Of a stretch of 64,000 bases of DNA, positions 26,456 through 35,584 are shown piece by piece (within the stretch, counting starts at the first letter, position 1; each line of letters opens with the position of its first letter). The translations under genes were made by a program, and so were the position numbers. A model generated the notes under the pieces. It was not told the DNA's origin. It saw only the letters and a program-made list of their open reading frames with translations, and did not search any database. The stretch spans positions 89,767 through 153,766 of the forward strand of contig CAZHUC010000006.1 in NCBI GenBank assembly GCA_964535825.1. Direction: 5' to 3'. The stretch comes from CAZAQK01 sp964535825 (GTDB lineage Bacteria; Pseudomonadota; Alphaproteobacteria; Rickettsiales; SXRF01).

Positions 26456-28528
26456 TCAGCCCTGCCCTATCATGGTCAGCCACTCATCTTCAGTTAGCAC
26501 ACGCACATTCAGTTCCTTTGCTTTTTTCAGTTTTGAACCGGCATCTTCACCCGCGATCACATAATCCGTTTTTGCCGATACACTGCCTGCCACTTTCGCC
26601 CCTAAACTTTCGGCGCGTGCCTTGGCTTCCGCGCGTGTCAACTTCATGAGCGTGCCAGTAAACACCACAGTTTTACCTGATACCGGCGAATTAGCCGCTA
26701 CTGCTTCTGCATCAGCAATGTCCAGTTCTTTGCCCAGTTTTTCTACGATCTTGCGATTATGCGGTTCACGGAAGAAATCATGCAGTGCATCAATGACCAC
26801 TTCGCCGATACCATCGATAATATCAAGCTGCTCGCGCGCTTCGCTGCCTTCTTTAAGTTCAAGCATCGCCTCATGCCATGCAGCAAAACTGCCATAGGTA
26901 CGCGCCAGCACCTTGGCTGTTATCTCGCCAACATGGCGGATGCCCAACGCAAAAATGAATTTATGCAGTGGCACGCTGCGTGCTTTCTCGATGGCGGCCA
27001 TGAGGTTATCGACCGATTTCTTGCCCCAGCCCTCGCGGTTTTCTATATCTGCGATCTTTTCATGCAGATGGAAAATATCCGATGGGTCTTTGATAAGCCC
27101 ATCCTGCCAGAAGGCTGTGATCTGCTTTTCACCGAGGCCTTCAATGTCCATCGCCCCGCGTGCAACAAAGTGCCGCAGACGCTCCACCAGCTGCGCCTCG
27201 CACATCAACCCGCCGGTACAGCGACGCGCCACCTCGCCCTCCTCACGCACCGCAATGCTGTTGCATACCGGGCAATGATCCGGGAATTGATAGGCCTTCG
27301 AATTTTTCGGACGTTTGCTTACATCCACTTCAACCACCTGCGGTATCACATCCCCTGCCCGCTGGATCACCACTGTATCGCCCACACGTATATCCTTGCG
27401 TGCTATTTCATCTTCGTTATGAAGCGTAGCATTGCTTACCACCACACCACCCACCGTGATGGGCTTAAGACGCGCCACCGGCGTGAGTGTGCCCGTGCGC
27501 CCCACCTGAATATCAATGGCTTCCAGCATCGTCACCGCGCGCTCGGCCGGGAATTTATGCGCAATCGCCCAGCGCGGCGCCCGGCCTACGAATCCGAGGC
27601 GACGCTGGTATTCGAGGTTATCTACTTTGTAGACGAGACCGTCGATGTCGAATTCTATATTATCTCTTGCATTCAATATCTCACGGTAGAAATTAAATAT
27701 GGCATCTAGTGTGCCAGCACGCCTTAGAAAACTCCTGCCTCTATATTCAAATGGTAAAATCTGTACTTTACATGACCGTAGTTTGTTCAACACATCATAA
27801 TGATTTTGCAGGCCTAAATCGCCAACCCATCCATAAACATAGTAGCTTAGGCCACGACTAGCTGTAATTGAAGCATCCAGCTGACGTAATGATCCCGCCG
27901 CAGCGTTTCTGGGGTTTGAAAACTTATCATCTTCATCAAATGCTGCATTTATTTTCTGGAATTGTTCACGAGGCATGTACACCTCACCGCGCAATTCAAG
28001 AACGTCTGGAATACCTTTAATCTCTTTTGGTAAAATCGTTGCAAGATTTTCTGTAATATTTTCGCCTATCTCCCCATCACCGCGCGTTGTACCTTGTACA
28101 AATTTCCCTTTCTCATATCGCGCTGAAAATGACAGGCCATCAATTTTCAATTCACAAACATACTCTAGCAATTCATCTTCGGGCAAACCCAAATACCGCC
28201 TCACGCGCTCATCCCAATCGCGCACATCTTCTTCTGTGAAAGCATTATTCAATGAAAGCATCGGCACGCTATGCTTCACTTTCGCGAATTTTTCCAGCGG
28301 TGCAGCGCCCACTTTCTGTGTGGGGGAATCCGGTGTTTGCAGTTCCGGGAATTGTTTTTCCAGTTCCTGCAACTGGCGGAATAGCTTGTCATATTCCGCA
28401 TCGGAAATGACGGGGGCATCCTGCTGGTAATAAAGCGCATTATGATGGCGCACTTCAGCTGCGATCTTCTCCCATTGCTGGCGTGCATCTTCAAAAGACA
28501 TATCGAACAGGCCGGATGATTTAGGCAT
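26456..28528 (-). CDS. ligA: NAD-dependent DNA ligase
   Basis: Seals nicks in replication and repair using NAD+. The 690-residue protein has the full LigA order: Ia domain, adenylation domain with the active lysine in ELKIDGLS, OB fold, a zinc finger with cysteines around HCPVCNS and the following RCTGG-LMCEA, helix-hairpin-helix repeats, and a C-terminal BRCT domain (SGKTVVFTGTL onward). The ATG at 28528 shares a base with the recN stop (TAATG). The stretch from about 27,660 to 28,250, within the adenylation domain, is visibly more AT-rich than the rest of the gene. Confidence 0.97.
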   Translation of the reverse strand: MPKSSGLFDMSFEDARQQWEKIAAEVRHHNALYYQQDAPVISDAEYDKLFRQLQELEKQFPELQTPDSPTQKVGAAPLEKFAKVKHSVPMLSLNNAFTEEDVRDWDERVRRYLGLPEDELLEYVCELKIDGLSFSARYEKGKFVQGTTRGDGEIGENITENLATILPKEIKGIPDVLELRGEVYMPREQFQKINAAFDEDDKFSNPRNAAAGSLRQLDASITASRGLSYYVYGWVGDLGLQNHYDVLNKLRSCKVQILPFEYRGRSFLRRAGTLDAIFNFYREILNARDNIEFDIDGLVYKVDNLEYQRRLGFVGRAPRWAIAHKFPAERAVTMLEAIDIQVGRTGTLTPVARLKPITVGGVVVSNATLHNEDEIARKDIRVGDTVVIQRAGDVIPQVVEVDVSKRPKNSKAYQFPDHCPVCNSIAVREEGEVARRCTGGLMCEAQLVERLRHFVARGAMDIEGLGEKQITAFWQDGLIKDPSDIFHLHEKIADIENREGWGKKSVDNLMAAIEKARSVPLHKFIFALGIRHVGEITAKVLARTYGSFAAWHEAMLELKEGSEAREQLDIIDGIGEVVIDALHDFFREPHNRKIVEKLGKELDIADAEAVAANSPVSGKTVVFTGTLMKLTRAEAKARAESLGAKVAGSVSAKTDYVIAGEDAGSKLKKAKELNVRVLTEDEWLTMIGQG

Positions 28529-30210
28529 TACGCCACCGCCTCCAGCAGTTTCTGTGCGGCTTTGCGTGCTTCCTGTGTGATGGTCGCACCCGCCAGCATC
28601 CGCGCCAGTTCTTCCTTACGTTCGGCACTGGAAAGTTGTTTCACTTCCGTAATGATCTTCTTGCCTTTTTCATATTTGGCCACAAGCAAATGTTGATTGC
28701 CACATGCCGCCACTTGCGGCAGATGCGTTACCACCAATACCTGCGCAGCCTTGCCCAGCCTGCCTAAGCGCTGGCCAATAGCATCGGCCACTGCACCGCC
28801 TGTGCCGGTATCTATCTCATCAAATATCAGTGTGGTCGCCTGCCGCACCGATGAAAGCGATACTTTCAGTGCAAGCATAAAACGTGACAACTCACCACCG
28901 GATGCGATACGGGAGAGCGGCGCATAGGCAATATCCTTTGCGCCTTTGCTTACGTTGGTGGCGCACTCAAAATGCACACTATCCATCCCGTGCTCTGCCC
29001 ATGCTGCTTCTTGTTGCGGCTCAACACGCACATGGAAGCGTGTATTTTCCATCTTGAGCGGCGCTAGCTCGGATTCTACCGCTTTGCGAAGTTTCTCTGC
29101 GGCTTTGCTGCGCGCCGCTGAAAGTTTTGCTGCTACTTCTGAAAATCGTTTCTTGGCTGCATCTGCTGCTTTGGTGAGCTCTGCTACCTTGTGTTCCTGG
29201 GAGTCCATGAGGCTGAGCTTCCCTGCCACTTCCTCACGCAGCTTGGCCAGCTCTTCCACCGGCATATTATATTTGCGGCCAGCAGCTTTCAGTGCGAATA
29301 AACGCTCTTCGATACGCTCAAGTTTAGCCGCATCGAACTTGGAATCTTCGCCGATCTTCTCCAGTGCGTAAGTCGCCTCTTCCGCTTCGATCGCAGCTTT
29401 TTCCAATGACTCAATGACCGCAGATAATGCTTCCGTACCTGCCAGCGGTGAACGTGCCAGACTGCGCTGTGCTGCGCGCACACTCGCTGCCACGCCTTTG
29501 CCTGCATTCAACTCTCCTATTGCTTGTCCCAGTAATTCAAAGAGTTTTTCACTCTGCATCATGGTGGTGCGCTGGGTGGTGAGTGCATCCTCCTCGCCTA
29601 TTTCCGGTGCAAGCTGCGTGAGCTCATTGTGCATATGACGCAGGTAATCCTGCTCGCGCGCTGCCTGTTCTATCTGTGCGCGTAAGCCCACCAGCGCATC
29701 CACATGCTGTTTCCATTCTGCATAGGCTGCTGCAACCTGCTTGCGTTTTGATATCTGCCCAGCGTAATCATCGAGCATATCGCGGTGCAGGCTTGCATCC
29801 ATCAGGCTGCGCTGGTCATGCTGCCCATGCACTTCCACCAGCACCTCACCCAGCCGCTTGAGTGCCGCAACGGTCACGGTTTGGTCATTGATATGGCAAC
29901 GCGTTTTACCATCAGCGCTTACTGTGCGACGGACAATGAGTGATGCTTCCGGCTCTAACCCCAGCTCCTCCAGAATATGTCTGGCCTGCGGATTCTCACT
30001 GATATCAAATTCAGCCGTTACCATACCCTGTTGCTCGCCACGGCGAATAAGCCCGGCATCAGCGCGTGCGCCAAGCACAAGCCCCAAAGAATCAAGCAGA
30101 ATGGATTTACCCGCACCGGTTTCACCGGACAGTACGCACAGGCCACTAGCTAGCGTAATATCGCAGCTCTCGATAAGGACGATATTGCGAATGGAAAGCT
30201 GTGTCAGCAT
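28528..30210 (-). CDS. recN: DNA repair protein RecN
   Basis: RecN is an SMC-like ATPase that helps bring broken DNA ends together during recombination repair. The 560 residues show an N-terminal ATPase half with Walker A GETGAGKS, a long Ala/Glu/Lys-rich coiled coil with VEVHGQHDQ before it, and a C-terminal half with the signature SGGELSRFMLALK and Walker B TLIFDEIDTGTGG. It overlaps ligA by one base and follows bamD after a six-base gap, so it belongs to the same transcript. No LexA box was looked for in detail. Confidence 0.96.
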   Translation of the reverse strand: MLTQLSIRNIVLIESCDITLASGLCVLSGETGAGKSILLDSLGLVLGARADAGLIRRGEQQGMVTAEFDISENPQARHILEELGLEPEASLIVRRTVSADGKTRCHINDQTVTVAALKRLGEVLVEVHGQHDQRSLMDASLHRDMLDDYAGQISKRKQVAAAYAEWKQHVDALVGLRAQIEQAAREQDYLRHMHNELTQLAPEIGEEDALTTQRTTMMQSEKLFELLGQAIGELNAGKGVAASVRAAQRSLARSPLAGTEALSAVIESLEKAAIEAEEATYALEKIGEDSKFDAAKLERIEERLFALKAAGRKYNMPVEELAKLREEVAGKLSLMDSQEHKVAELTKAADAAKKRFSEVAAKLSAARSKAAEKLRKAVESELAPLKMENTRFHVRVEPQQEAAWAEHGMDSVHFECATNVSKGAKDIAYAPLSRIASGGELSRFMLALKVSLSSVRQATTLIFDEIDTGTGGAVADAIGQRLGRLGKAAQVLVVTHLPQVAACGNQHLLVAKYEKGKKIITEVKQLSSAERKEELARMLAGATITQEARKAAQKLLEAVA

Positions 30211-30216
30211 ATCACC

Positions 30217-31026
30217 TCAAGGAATGATACTATCCCACCAGGAAGAATTGGTTGATTCAGGCTTCGCTATCTCTATGCCTTCTTTCATCATGAGCTTGTA
30301 GCTGTCGCGATACCACAGGCTGCTTGGGAAATTGTAACCAAGCACTGCAGCATATTTCTGCGCTTCTTCTTTCACACCCAGCTGCAGATAGCACTCAACA
30401 AGGCGGTGCAGGGCTTCGGCCGTGTGGTTGGTGGTCTGGTAATTCTCCACCACATAACGGAAGCGGTTGGCGGCAGCGATGTAATCATCCTGCTTCAAAT
30501 AATAACGCCCGACCTGCATTTCCTTGCCTGCCAGATGGTCTATCGTTAAATCCAGCTTGATCTTGGCATCACGCGCATATTCACTTTCTGGGAAACGACG
30601 GATAACATCGCGCAGCGCCTGCATGGCAAGTTCGGTCATTTTCTGGTCACGGCCCACATCGGATATCTGCTCATAATAGCAAAGCGAGATCAGGTAATAG
30701 GCATAAGCAGCCGAAGGCTCGCCCGGATAGAGCTTTACATAACGCTCAAGTATAACGATGGCATCATCGTATCTCTCGCGCTCATAATGCGCGTACGCCG
30801 CCATGATCTGCGAATGTCCGGCCCACTCGGAATAAGGGTGCTGGCGCTCGACCTCTTCAAACCCTGCCACCGCATCTTCATAGCTTTTTTCATCCATGAG
30901 CCTGCGAGCGTCCGTGTAGAGTTTTTCTGCACTATCAGGTGGTTTTGGTGCGGCGGTTTCGTCTGCACTATCGCTGCATGCGGCAAGTGTGAGAATGGTG
31001 GTCAGTAATAGCGCGTGTTTTTTCAT
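30217..31026 (-). CDS. bamD: Outer membrane assembly lipoprotein BamD
   Basis: BamD is the essential lipoprotein of the BAM complex that folds beta-barrels into the outer membrane. The 269-residue protein starts with a short signal peptide and lipobox LAAC (Cys17) and continues as TPR helices: LYTDARRLMDEKSYEDAVAG, VERQHPYSEWA, LERYVKLYPGEPSA and AYYLISLCYYEQI are typical for the family. It follows lpxC, the usual alphaproteobacterial order lpxC-bamD-recN-ligA. Confidence 0.95.
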   Translation of the reverse strand: MKKHALLLTTILTLAACSDSADETAAPKPPDSAEKLYTDARRLMDEKSYEDAVAGFEEVERQHPYSEWAGHSQIMAAYAHYERERYDDAIVILERYVKLYPGEPSAAYAYYLISLCYYEQISDVGRDQKMTELAMQALRDVIRRFPESEYARDAKIKLDLTIDHLAGKEMQVGRYYLKQDDYIAAANRFRYVVENYQTTNHTAEALHRLVECYLQLGVKEEAQKYAAVLGYNFPSSLWYRDSYKLMMKEGIEIAKPESTNSSWWDSIIP

Positions 31027-31070
31027 GCCCTGTTTATATCAGGCAAATCACTGACACATCAACATGAATG

Positions 31071-32003
31071 TTAAGCTTGGGCGTATGCCGCTATGTCCTT
31101 GGCAGGACGGGTAACCACCGGTGCTGGCAGTGCATCTGCCGGGGTGATCACATAGGCTGATTTGTCAGCGAACAAGGCACGCAGCAGCGAGTTATTGATA
31201 CCGTGGCCAGGACGCAGAAAATCAAACCTGCCGTCGATACGCAGACCGGCAAGAAACAGGTCACCAAGGCAATCCAGCGCCTTATGACGCACGAATTCGT
31301 CGGCATAACGCAGGCCTTCTTCGTTCAGTATCTTGTCTTTACCCACAACGATCGCATTAGCGAGCGAGCCACCCAGCGCAAGGCCGTTCGCACGCATGGC
31401 TTCCACCTCATGCTCGAAACCAAAGGTGCGAGCGCGGGAAAGCGTCTGTTTGAAGGTTACATCGCGGAAGTCATATTTGAGCACCTGACTGCTGATGACC
31501 TTGCTGTCGAATTCGATCTGCACGCCAAGCACGCAACCTTCATCGCCTTCAAAGTTCGGCTGAACGCGGGCAGTGCTTTTGCCTTCCTGTACTTCAACGG
31601 CTTTAAGCACACGCAGGATACGGCGAGTCGCTTTTTGTTCCACCACACGAGCGCATTCGATCATGAAGGTAAATGGTTCAGAGCTGCCATCCATGATAGG
31701 CACTTCCGGACCATCCAGCTCGACCAGAACGTTATCCACGTTCGCGCCCCAAAGCGCGGCCATCAAATGCTCGATGGTTGAAACGGTAATGCCGGAACGA
31801 TTACGGATGGTCGTGCCAAGGCGGGTTTCACACACCGCATCATAACGGGCAGGAATAAGGGATTTCTCTTGTTCTACGTCCAGACGCTTGAAAACAACGC
31901 CAGTGTTAGGCTCAGCCGGATACAGGGTGATCTTCACCACGCGGCCAGTGTGGAGGCCAATGCCAGAGCAGGATACTTTATTTGAAAGCGTTGTTTGTTT
32001 CAT
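31071..32003 (-). CDS. lpxC: UDP-3-O-acyl-N-acetylglucosamine deacetylase
   Basis: LpxC is the zinc enzyme for the committed step of lipid A synthesis. The 310-residue protein has GIGLHTG near the start, the zinc-ligand motif TIEHLMAALWG and the second ligand and catalytic region VRHKALDCLGDL. The ATG at 32003 gives family length; the frame extends to a TTG at 32066 without family similarity. No good ribosome site is visible at 32003. About 110 bases separate it from the methyltransferase gene upstream, so it may have a promoter of its own. Confidence 0.95.
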   Translation of the reverse strand: MKQTTLSNKVSCSGIGLHTGRVVKITLYPAEPNTGVVFKRLDVEQEKSLIPARYDAVCETRLGTTIRNRSGITVSTIEHLMAALWGANVDNVLVELDGPEVPIMDGSSEPFTFMIECARVVEQKATRRILRVLKAVEVQEGKSTARVQPNFEGDEGCVLGVQIEFDSKVISSQVLKYDFRDVTFKQTLSRARTFGFEHEVEAMRANGLALGGSLANAIVVGKDKILNEEGLRYADEFVRHKALDCLGDLFLAGLRIDGRFDFLRPGHGINNSLLRALFADKSAYVITPADALPAPVVTRPAKDIAAYAQA

Positions 32004-32113
32004 TGTGACGAAAAACCAGTAAGTTACTATATCCAGTAAATTATGCCTTGCGGCTTCTGTTTTCAAATCACGCTTTGTTACGGTTTGTTACAAGAATAAC
32101 TTATTGACTATAA

Positions 32114-32989
32114 TCATTTATTCAGAAACATTAAGTTCTCTTCCGGGCAGGCAATAACATCCTGAATTTTTGGGGTCAGGCTGTAGTCATACGGCTTTAG
32201 CTGGTATACGCCGCTATTGTTATTACCCGAGGCATAATAAAAGAGCCGGTAATCCTCGGGGAATAATGCATAGAATGCTGCTGCGCCACCAATGGTCTCG
32301 CGCGTTTTGGGTGACAGTTCAATAACCATCAGCGGACGACTGGCGTTGATGGTTTCTTTTAATCCTTCCAGTACGAATTTCTCAAAACCTTCCACATCAG
32401 CTTTCAGAATATCTATCTGGCCAAGGTTCAGGCCATCGCCGCGTTTAAGCTGCATATCGCCGAGATAGAAATTGTCACCTTTGTGATCACTATGGAAAGA
32501 AGCCGCGCCCAGATTTGCATCGGGTGCAGCATAGAACGGCAAGGTTGCATCTTCGTTGCTTAGGCCGAAAGGATGTACTTCCACATTGGTGATGTTGTTG
32601 AGTACAAGGTTTTCCTGCAACTGCTTGCGTACACGTTCGAACGGCTCGAACGCGTACACTTTATTTACCAACTGCGACATGAACAGTGTGTGATTCCCTG
32701 CATTAGCACCCACATCTACAAAGCAAAGCGCAGCATTGTTCTTTTTCTTTAATGCCCGCACATAATCACGCAGCATGAACAGCATATATTTTTCATGTGC
32801 ACCGCAGAAATATACGAGTCGGTCGATGTAATTGATGATGTTACCGCGGAATTTAAGCCCAAGCGCATCGGCTTCAAACGCATAATCTTCCAGCATCGCG
32901 GGATGCAGCTTTTTAATGACCGAACGACGAGTTTTATAAGGCAGCCAGCGCTGTTGGCTTAATCCAATCGCCAGCGACCTGCGACTCAT
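32114..32989 (-). CDS. FkbM family SAM-dependent methyltransferase
   Basis: A 291-residue predicted methyltransferase. The SAM-binding motif is CFVDVGANAGNHTLFMS, followed by YAFEPFERV and, further on, ILKADVEGFEKFVLEGL, which is the FkbM pattern. Family members mostly O-methylate sugars or secondary metabolites. It lies nine bases after the ftsZ stop and before lpxC, inside the division cluster, where no such gene is standard. A surface polysaccharide or lipid A sugar could be the acceptor; that is a guess from position. Confidence 0.85.
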   Translation of the reverse strand: MSRRSLAIGLSQQRWLPYKTRRSVIKKLHPAMLEDYAFEADALGLKFRGNIINYIDRLVYFCGAHEKYMLFMLRDYVRALKKKNNAALCFVDVGANAGNHTLFMSQLVNKVYAFEPFERVRKQLQENLVLNNITNVEVHPFGLSNEDATLPFYAAPDANLGAASFHSDHKGDNFYLGDMQLKRGDGLNLGQIDILKADVEGFEKFVLEGLKETINASRPLMVIELSPKTRETIGGAAAFYALFPEDYRLFYYASGNNNSGVYQLKPYDYSLTPKIQDVIACPEENLMFLNK

Positions 32990-32998
32990 AAATCCTGC

Positions 32999-34636
32999 TT
33001 AGTTCGCCTGACGGCGGAGGAATGCCGGAATATCCAGATACTGATCCTCACCCTGCTGCTTTGGCGCAGATGGTGGTTCAGCATGGGTCTGGCGTTGCAC
33101 AACATGCACACGGTCCGATGCTTCCTGCTTACCTGAATCCGTGCGGGAAGAAAGGGCACGGCCTACATCTGCCATACGCTGGAAAAAGCCTTTGCCATCA
33201 TCACGCACAGCATCATGTTGCTCATGACGCGGCGAGAATGACTGCTGCGACGCGATCTCTTCGGCATAACGATTCTGCTGCGAAGGCTCACGGAATAGTG
33301 GCTGCTGCTCCTGTGCGCGCTGCTCATATTCCACCGGCATATGGATGCGTGGCGCTGGCGCTTCTTTTTCTACCGGCGCATGGAACTGAACCTGCACCTG
33401 AGGTGCTGGTGCTTGCTGTTGTTGTTGTTCAACAGGCCTTTCCGAACGTGAGTGATGCTGCGGTGGAACAACGGCACGCTGTTCGGCAGCTGCACGCGCA
33501 GCGATCACCGCTTCCGGTGCATAATTGCGAGACTGTTCAGCAAAGTTGGAAGGCCGTGAATTCACCTGCGTGCGCACATCCGCTTTTGCATTTGGCGGAG
33601 TGAATGCGAATGCTTTCTTTTGTTCGCCCGTCGTGCTGAGTTTTTGCGGTGTGTTCACAGACTGGCTCTGCGCATCGATACCTGTTGCAACAACAGACAC
33701 GCGCATCGTGCCGTTCATTTCTTCATTATAGGTAGAACCGAAGATGATATTTGCTTCAGAATCCACTTCTTCACGCACGCGGTTCGCTGCTTCGTCCACT
33801 TCATAAAGTGTCATGTCAGCGCCACCGGTGATATTGATGAGGAGCGCACGCGCACCTTTGAGCGATACATCGTCAAGCAGCGGATTAGAAATTGCTGCTT
33901 CTGCCGCTTCGATCGCACGGCGTTCGCCGGATGCTTCGCCCGTGCCCATCATCGCCTTGCCCATTTCGCGCATTACGGTGCGAATATCAGCAAAGTCGAG
34001 GTTGATGAGGCCAGGTTTTACCATCAGGTCCGTGACGCCGCGTACGCCGGAATGCAGCACTTCATCTGCCATTTTGAAGGCATCGGCAAAGGTGGTGCGT
34101 TCGTTTGCTAAACGGAATAAATTCTGGTTCGGGATCACAATGAGGGTATCCACATAATCCTGTAATTCTTTTAGGCCTGATTCCGCAAGACGCATGCGGT
34201 ATGTGCCTTCGAACTGGAATGGCTTGGTAACCACACCAACGGTCAGTATCCCCTGCTCTTTTGCAATGCGCGCAACGACCGGCGCTGCCCCCGTACCCGT
34301 ACCACCACCCATACCTGCAGTGATGAACACCATGTTGCTGCCTTCAATGTAAGCGGCGATCTCATCTTTTGCTTCTTCAGCGGCTGCGCGGCCAATATCT
34401 GGATTCGCACCTGCACCTAAACCTTTGGTGATACCTGCACCCAGTTGAATGGTGCGTTCGGTGAGAGAGTGATCGATCGCTTGTGCATCGGTATTCGCGA
34501 CCACGAAATTTACACCTTCAAGCTGTGCGGAGATCATGTTGTTCACCGCGTTACCGCCCGCGCCGCCAACACCGACAACGGTGATGGTAGGTCGTAATAT
34601 CTCAGTGGTGCTTGGAAGATGCAGGTTAATAGTCAT
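32999..34636 (-). CDS. ftsZ: Cell division GTPase FtsZ
   Basis: Tubulin-like GTPase that forms the Z ring. The 545-residue protein has the GTPase domain with GVGGAGGNAVNNMI at the start, the tubulin signature GGGTGTG at residues 110-116 and the synergy loop NLDFADIRTVM. After about residue 330 comes a long, Gln/Pro-rich, disordered linker typical of alphaproteobacterial FtsZ, ending in the conserved peptide DIPAFLRRQ that binds FtsA and other partners. A strong GAGGGG site precedes the ATG by seven bases. Confidence 0.98.
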   Translation of the reverse strand: MTINLHLPSTTEILRPTITVVGVGGAGGNAVNNMISAQLEGVNFVVANTDAQAIDHSLTERTIQLGAGITKGLGAGANPDIGRAAAEEAKDEIAAYIEGSNMVFITAGMGGGTGTGAAPVVARIAKEQGILTVGVVTKPFQFEGTYRMRLAESGLKELQDYVDTLIVIPNQNLFRLANERTTFADAFKMADEVLHSGVRGVTDLMVKPGLINLDFADIRTVMREMGKAMMGTGEASGERRAIEAAEAAISNPLLDDVSLKGARALLINITGGADMTLYEVDEAANRVREEVDSEANIIFGSTYNEEMNGTMRVSVVATGIDAQSQSVNTPQKLSTTGEQKKAFAFTPPNAKADVRTQVNSRPSNFAEQSRNYAPEAVIAARAAAEQRAVVPPQHHSRSERPVEQQQQQAPAPQVQVQFHAPVEKEAPAPRIHMPVEYEQRAQEQQPLFREPSQQNRYAEEIASQQSFSPRHEQHDAVRDDGKGFFQRMADVGRALSSRTDSGKQEASDRVHVVQRQTHAEPPSAPKQQGEDQYLDIPAFLRRQAN

Positions 34637-34771
34637 GATTTATCCCCTCGTAAATTTTTAATCGCACGTCTCCCTGGCGCGCAAGGTCATACACATATTG
34701 ACAGTTTTTTATATTTTTACCACCAGATTTTGTGGTTTGCACATATTTTTTTCAATGGCTTGTAGAGGGTT

Positions 34772-35578
34772 TTATCTACCCTGTGCAGGTGATTGTGGCT
34801 TTGAGGCTGCATCGCGATATTTACGCTGCCCCTCCTTCAAACGCTCGGTAAGCAGCTCTCCATAACGTTTCTCGCGAGCAGCCTCTTCTTCCTGAAACCA
34901 GTTCCTATCCATACCGACGTCATGGTCATAATATCGACCAAAATCGCCCAGCACTTGCTGCGCATGCTCGGCTATATAGCCTATATTATCGATAATACGG
35001 TCACGGATCACAGTACCAAAGAACTGATTATCGTATGCATTGGCAATAGAAAATCCTGCGATCTTATACCCTTTGAAGCGCGATTGATTTATCGTATCAT
35101 GCAATACACGCAATACAGCATCCTTTAAATCCGAGTTCGTAGGCAGCCGGTATCCATGCCTTTCGAGATGCTTCCACCGTTTGACCGTATCTGTCAGATC
35201 TACTTCGAATACCAGCTTTTGTTCTTGATCGTTGGGTTTGTCGTACTGTGCAGATAGTTTGAGTTGAAGCAGTTTACTTGAATCCGTATCCACATTACTG
35301 TCTTTGCTGCAGTGGTCGCAGGTGATATACAGACCATTAAATGCTATATCCCTGAATATCCTCAGCACTTCATCAGGCTTTTTTGCATCTATCGCATTTT
35401 GAAACGCAGCAGTAAGCGCATCTAAACACTGCCTGTTCAACTCACCTTCCTTGTTTTCTTCATGCCTGAATTCAGGTGGCCTTGGCGGCATCGGAGGCGC
35501 AACGCAACCGCCCGCTGTCAGCGCCGTCAACAATCCCAATTGAACTTTTGCCTTAGATATTGGGCGATGCGCTGCCAT
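34772..35578 (-). CDS. Predicted lipoprotein of unknown function between ftsA and ftsZ
   Basis: I do not recognise this 268-residue protein. The N-terminus is basic, then hydrophobic, and ends LTAGGC, so Cys25 is a likely lipidation site, followed by a Pro-rich stretch (APPMPPRPPEF). The body is charged and mixed helix/strand; CDHCSKDS contains a close cysteine pair. The tail is rich in Arg, Glu and Lys. It starts six bases after the ftsA stop and so is almost surely transcribed with ftsA, while 135 bases separate it from ftsZ. No usual dcw gene occupies this position. Confidence 0.8.
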   Translation of the reverse strand: MAAHRPISKAKVQLGLLTALTAGGCVAPPMPPRPPEFRHEENKEGELNRQCLDALTAAFQNAIDAKKPDEVLRIFRDIAFNGLYITCDHCSKDSNVDTDSSKLLQLKLSAQYDKPNDQEQKLVFEVDLTDTVKRWKHLERHGYRLPTNSDLKDAVLRVLHDTINQSRFKGYKIAGFSIANAYDNQFFGTVIRDRIIDNIGYIAEHAQQVLGDFGRYYDHDVGMDRNWFQEEEAAREKRYGELLTERLKEGQRKYRDAASKPQSPAQGR

Positions 35579-35584
35579 CAGGGC

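Noticed and set aside
26759..27709. 316-codon open frame on the plus strand
   Set aside because: It is antisense to ligA, which is a complete, certain gene; the translation is His/Arg-rich without domain features.
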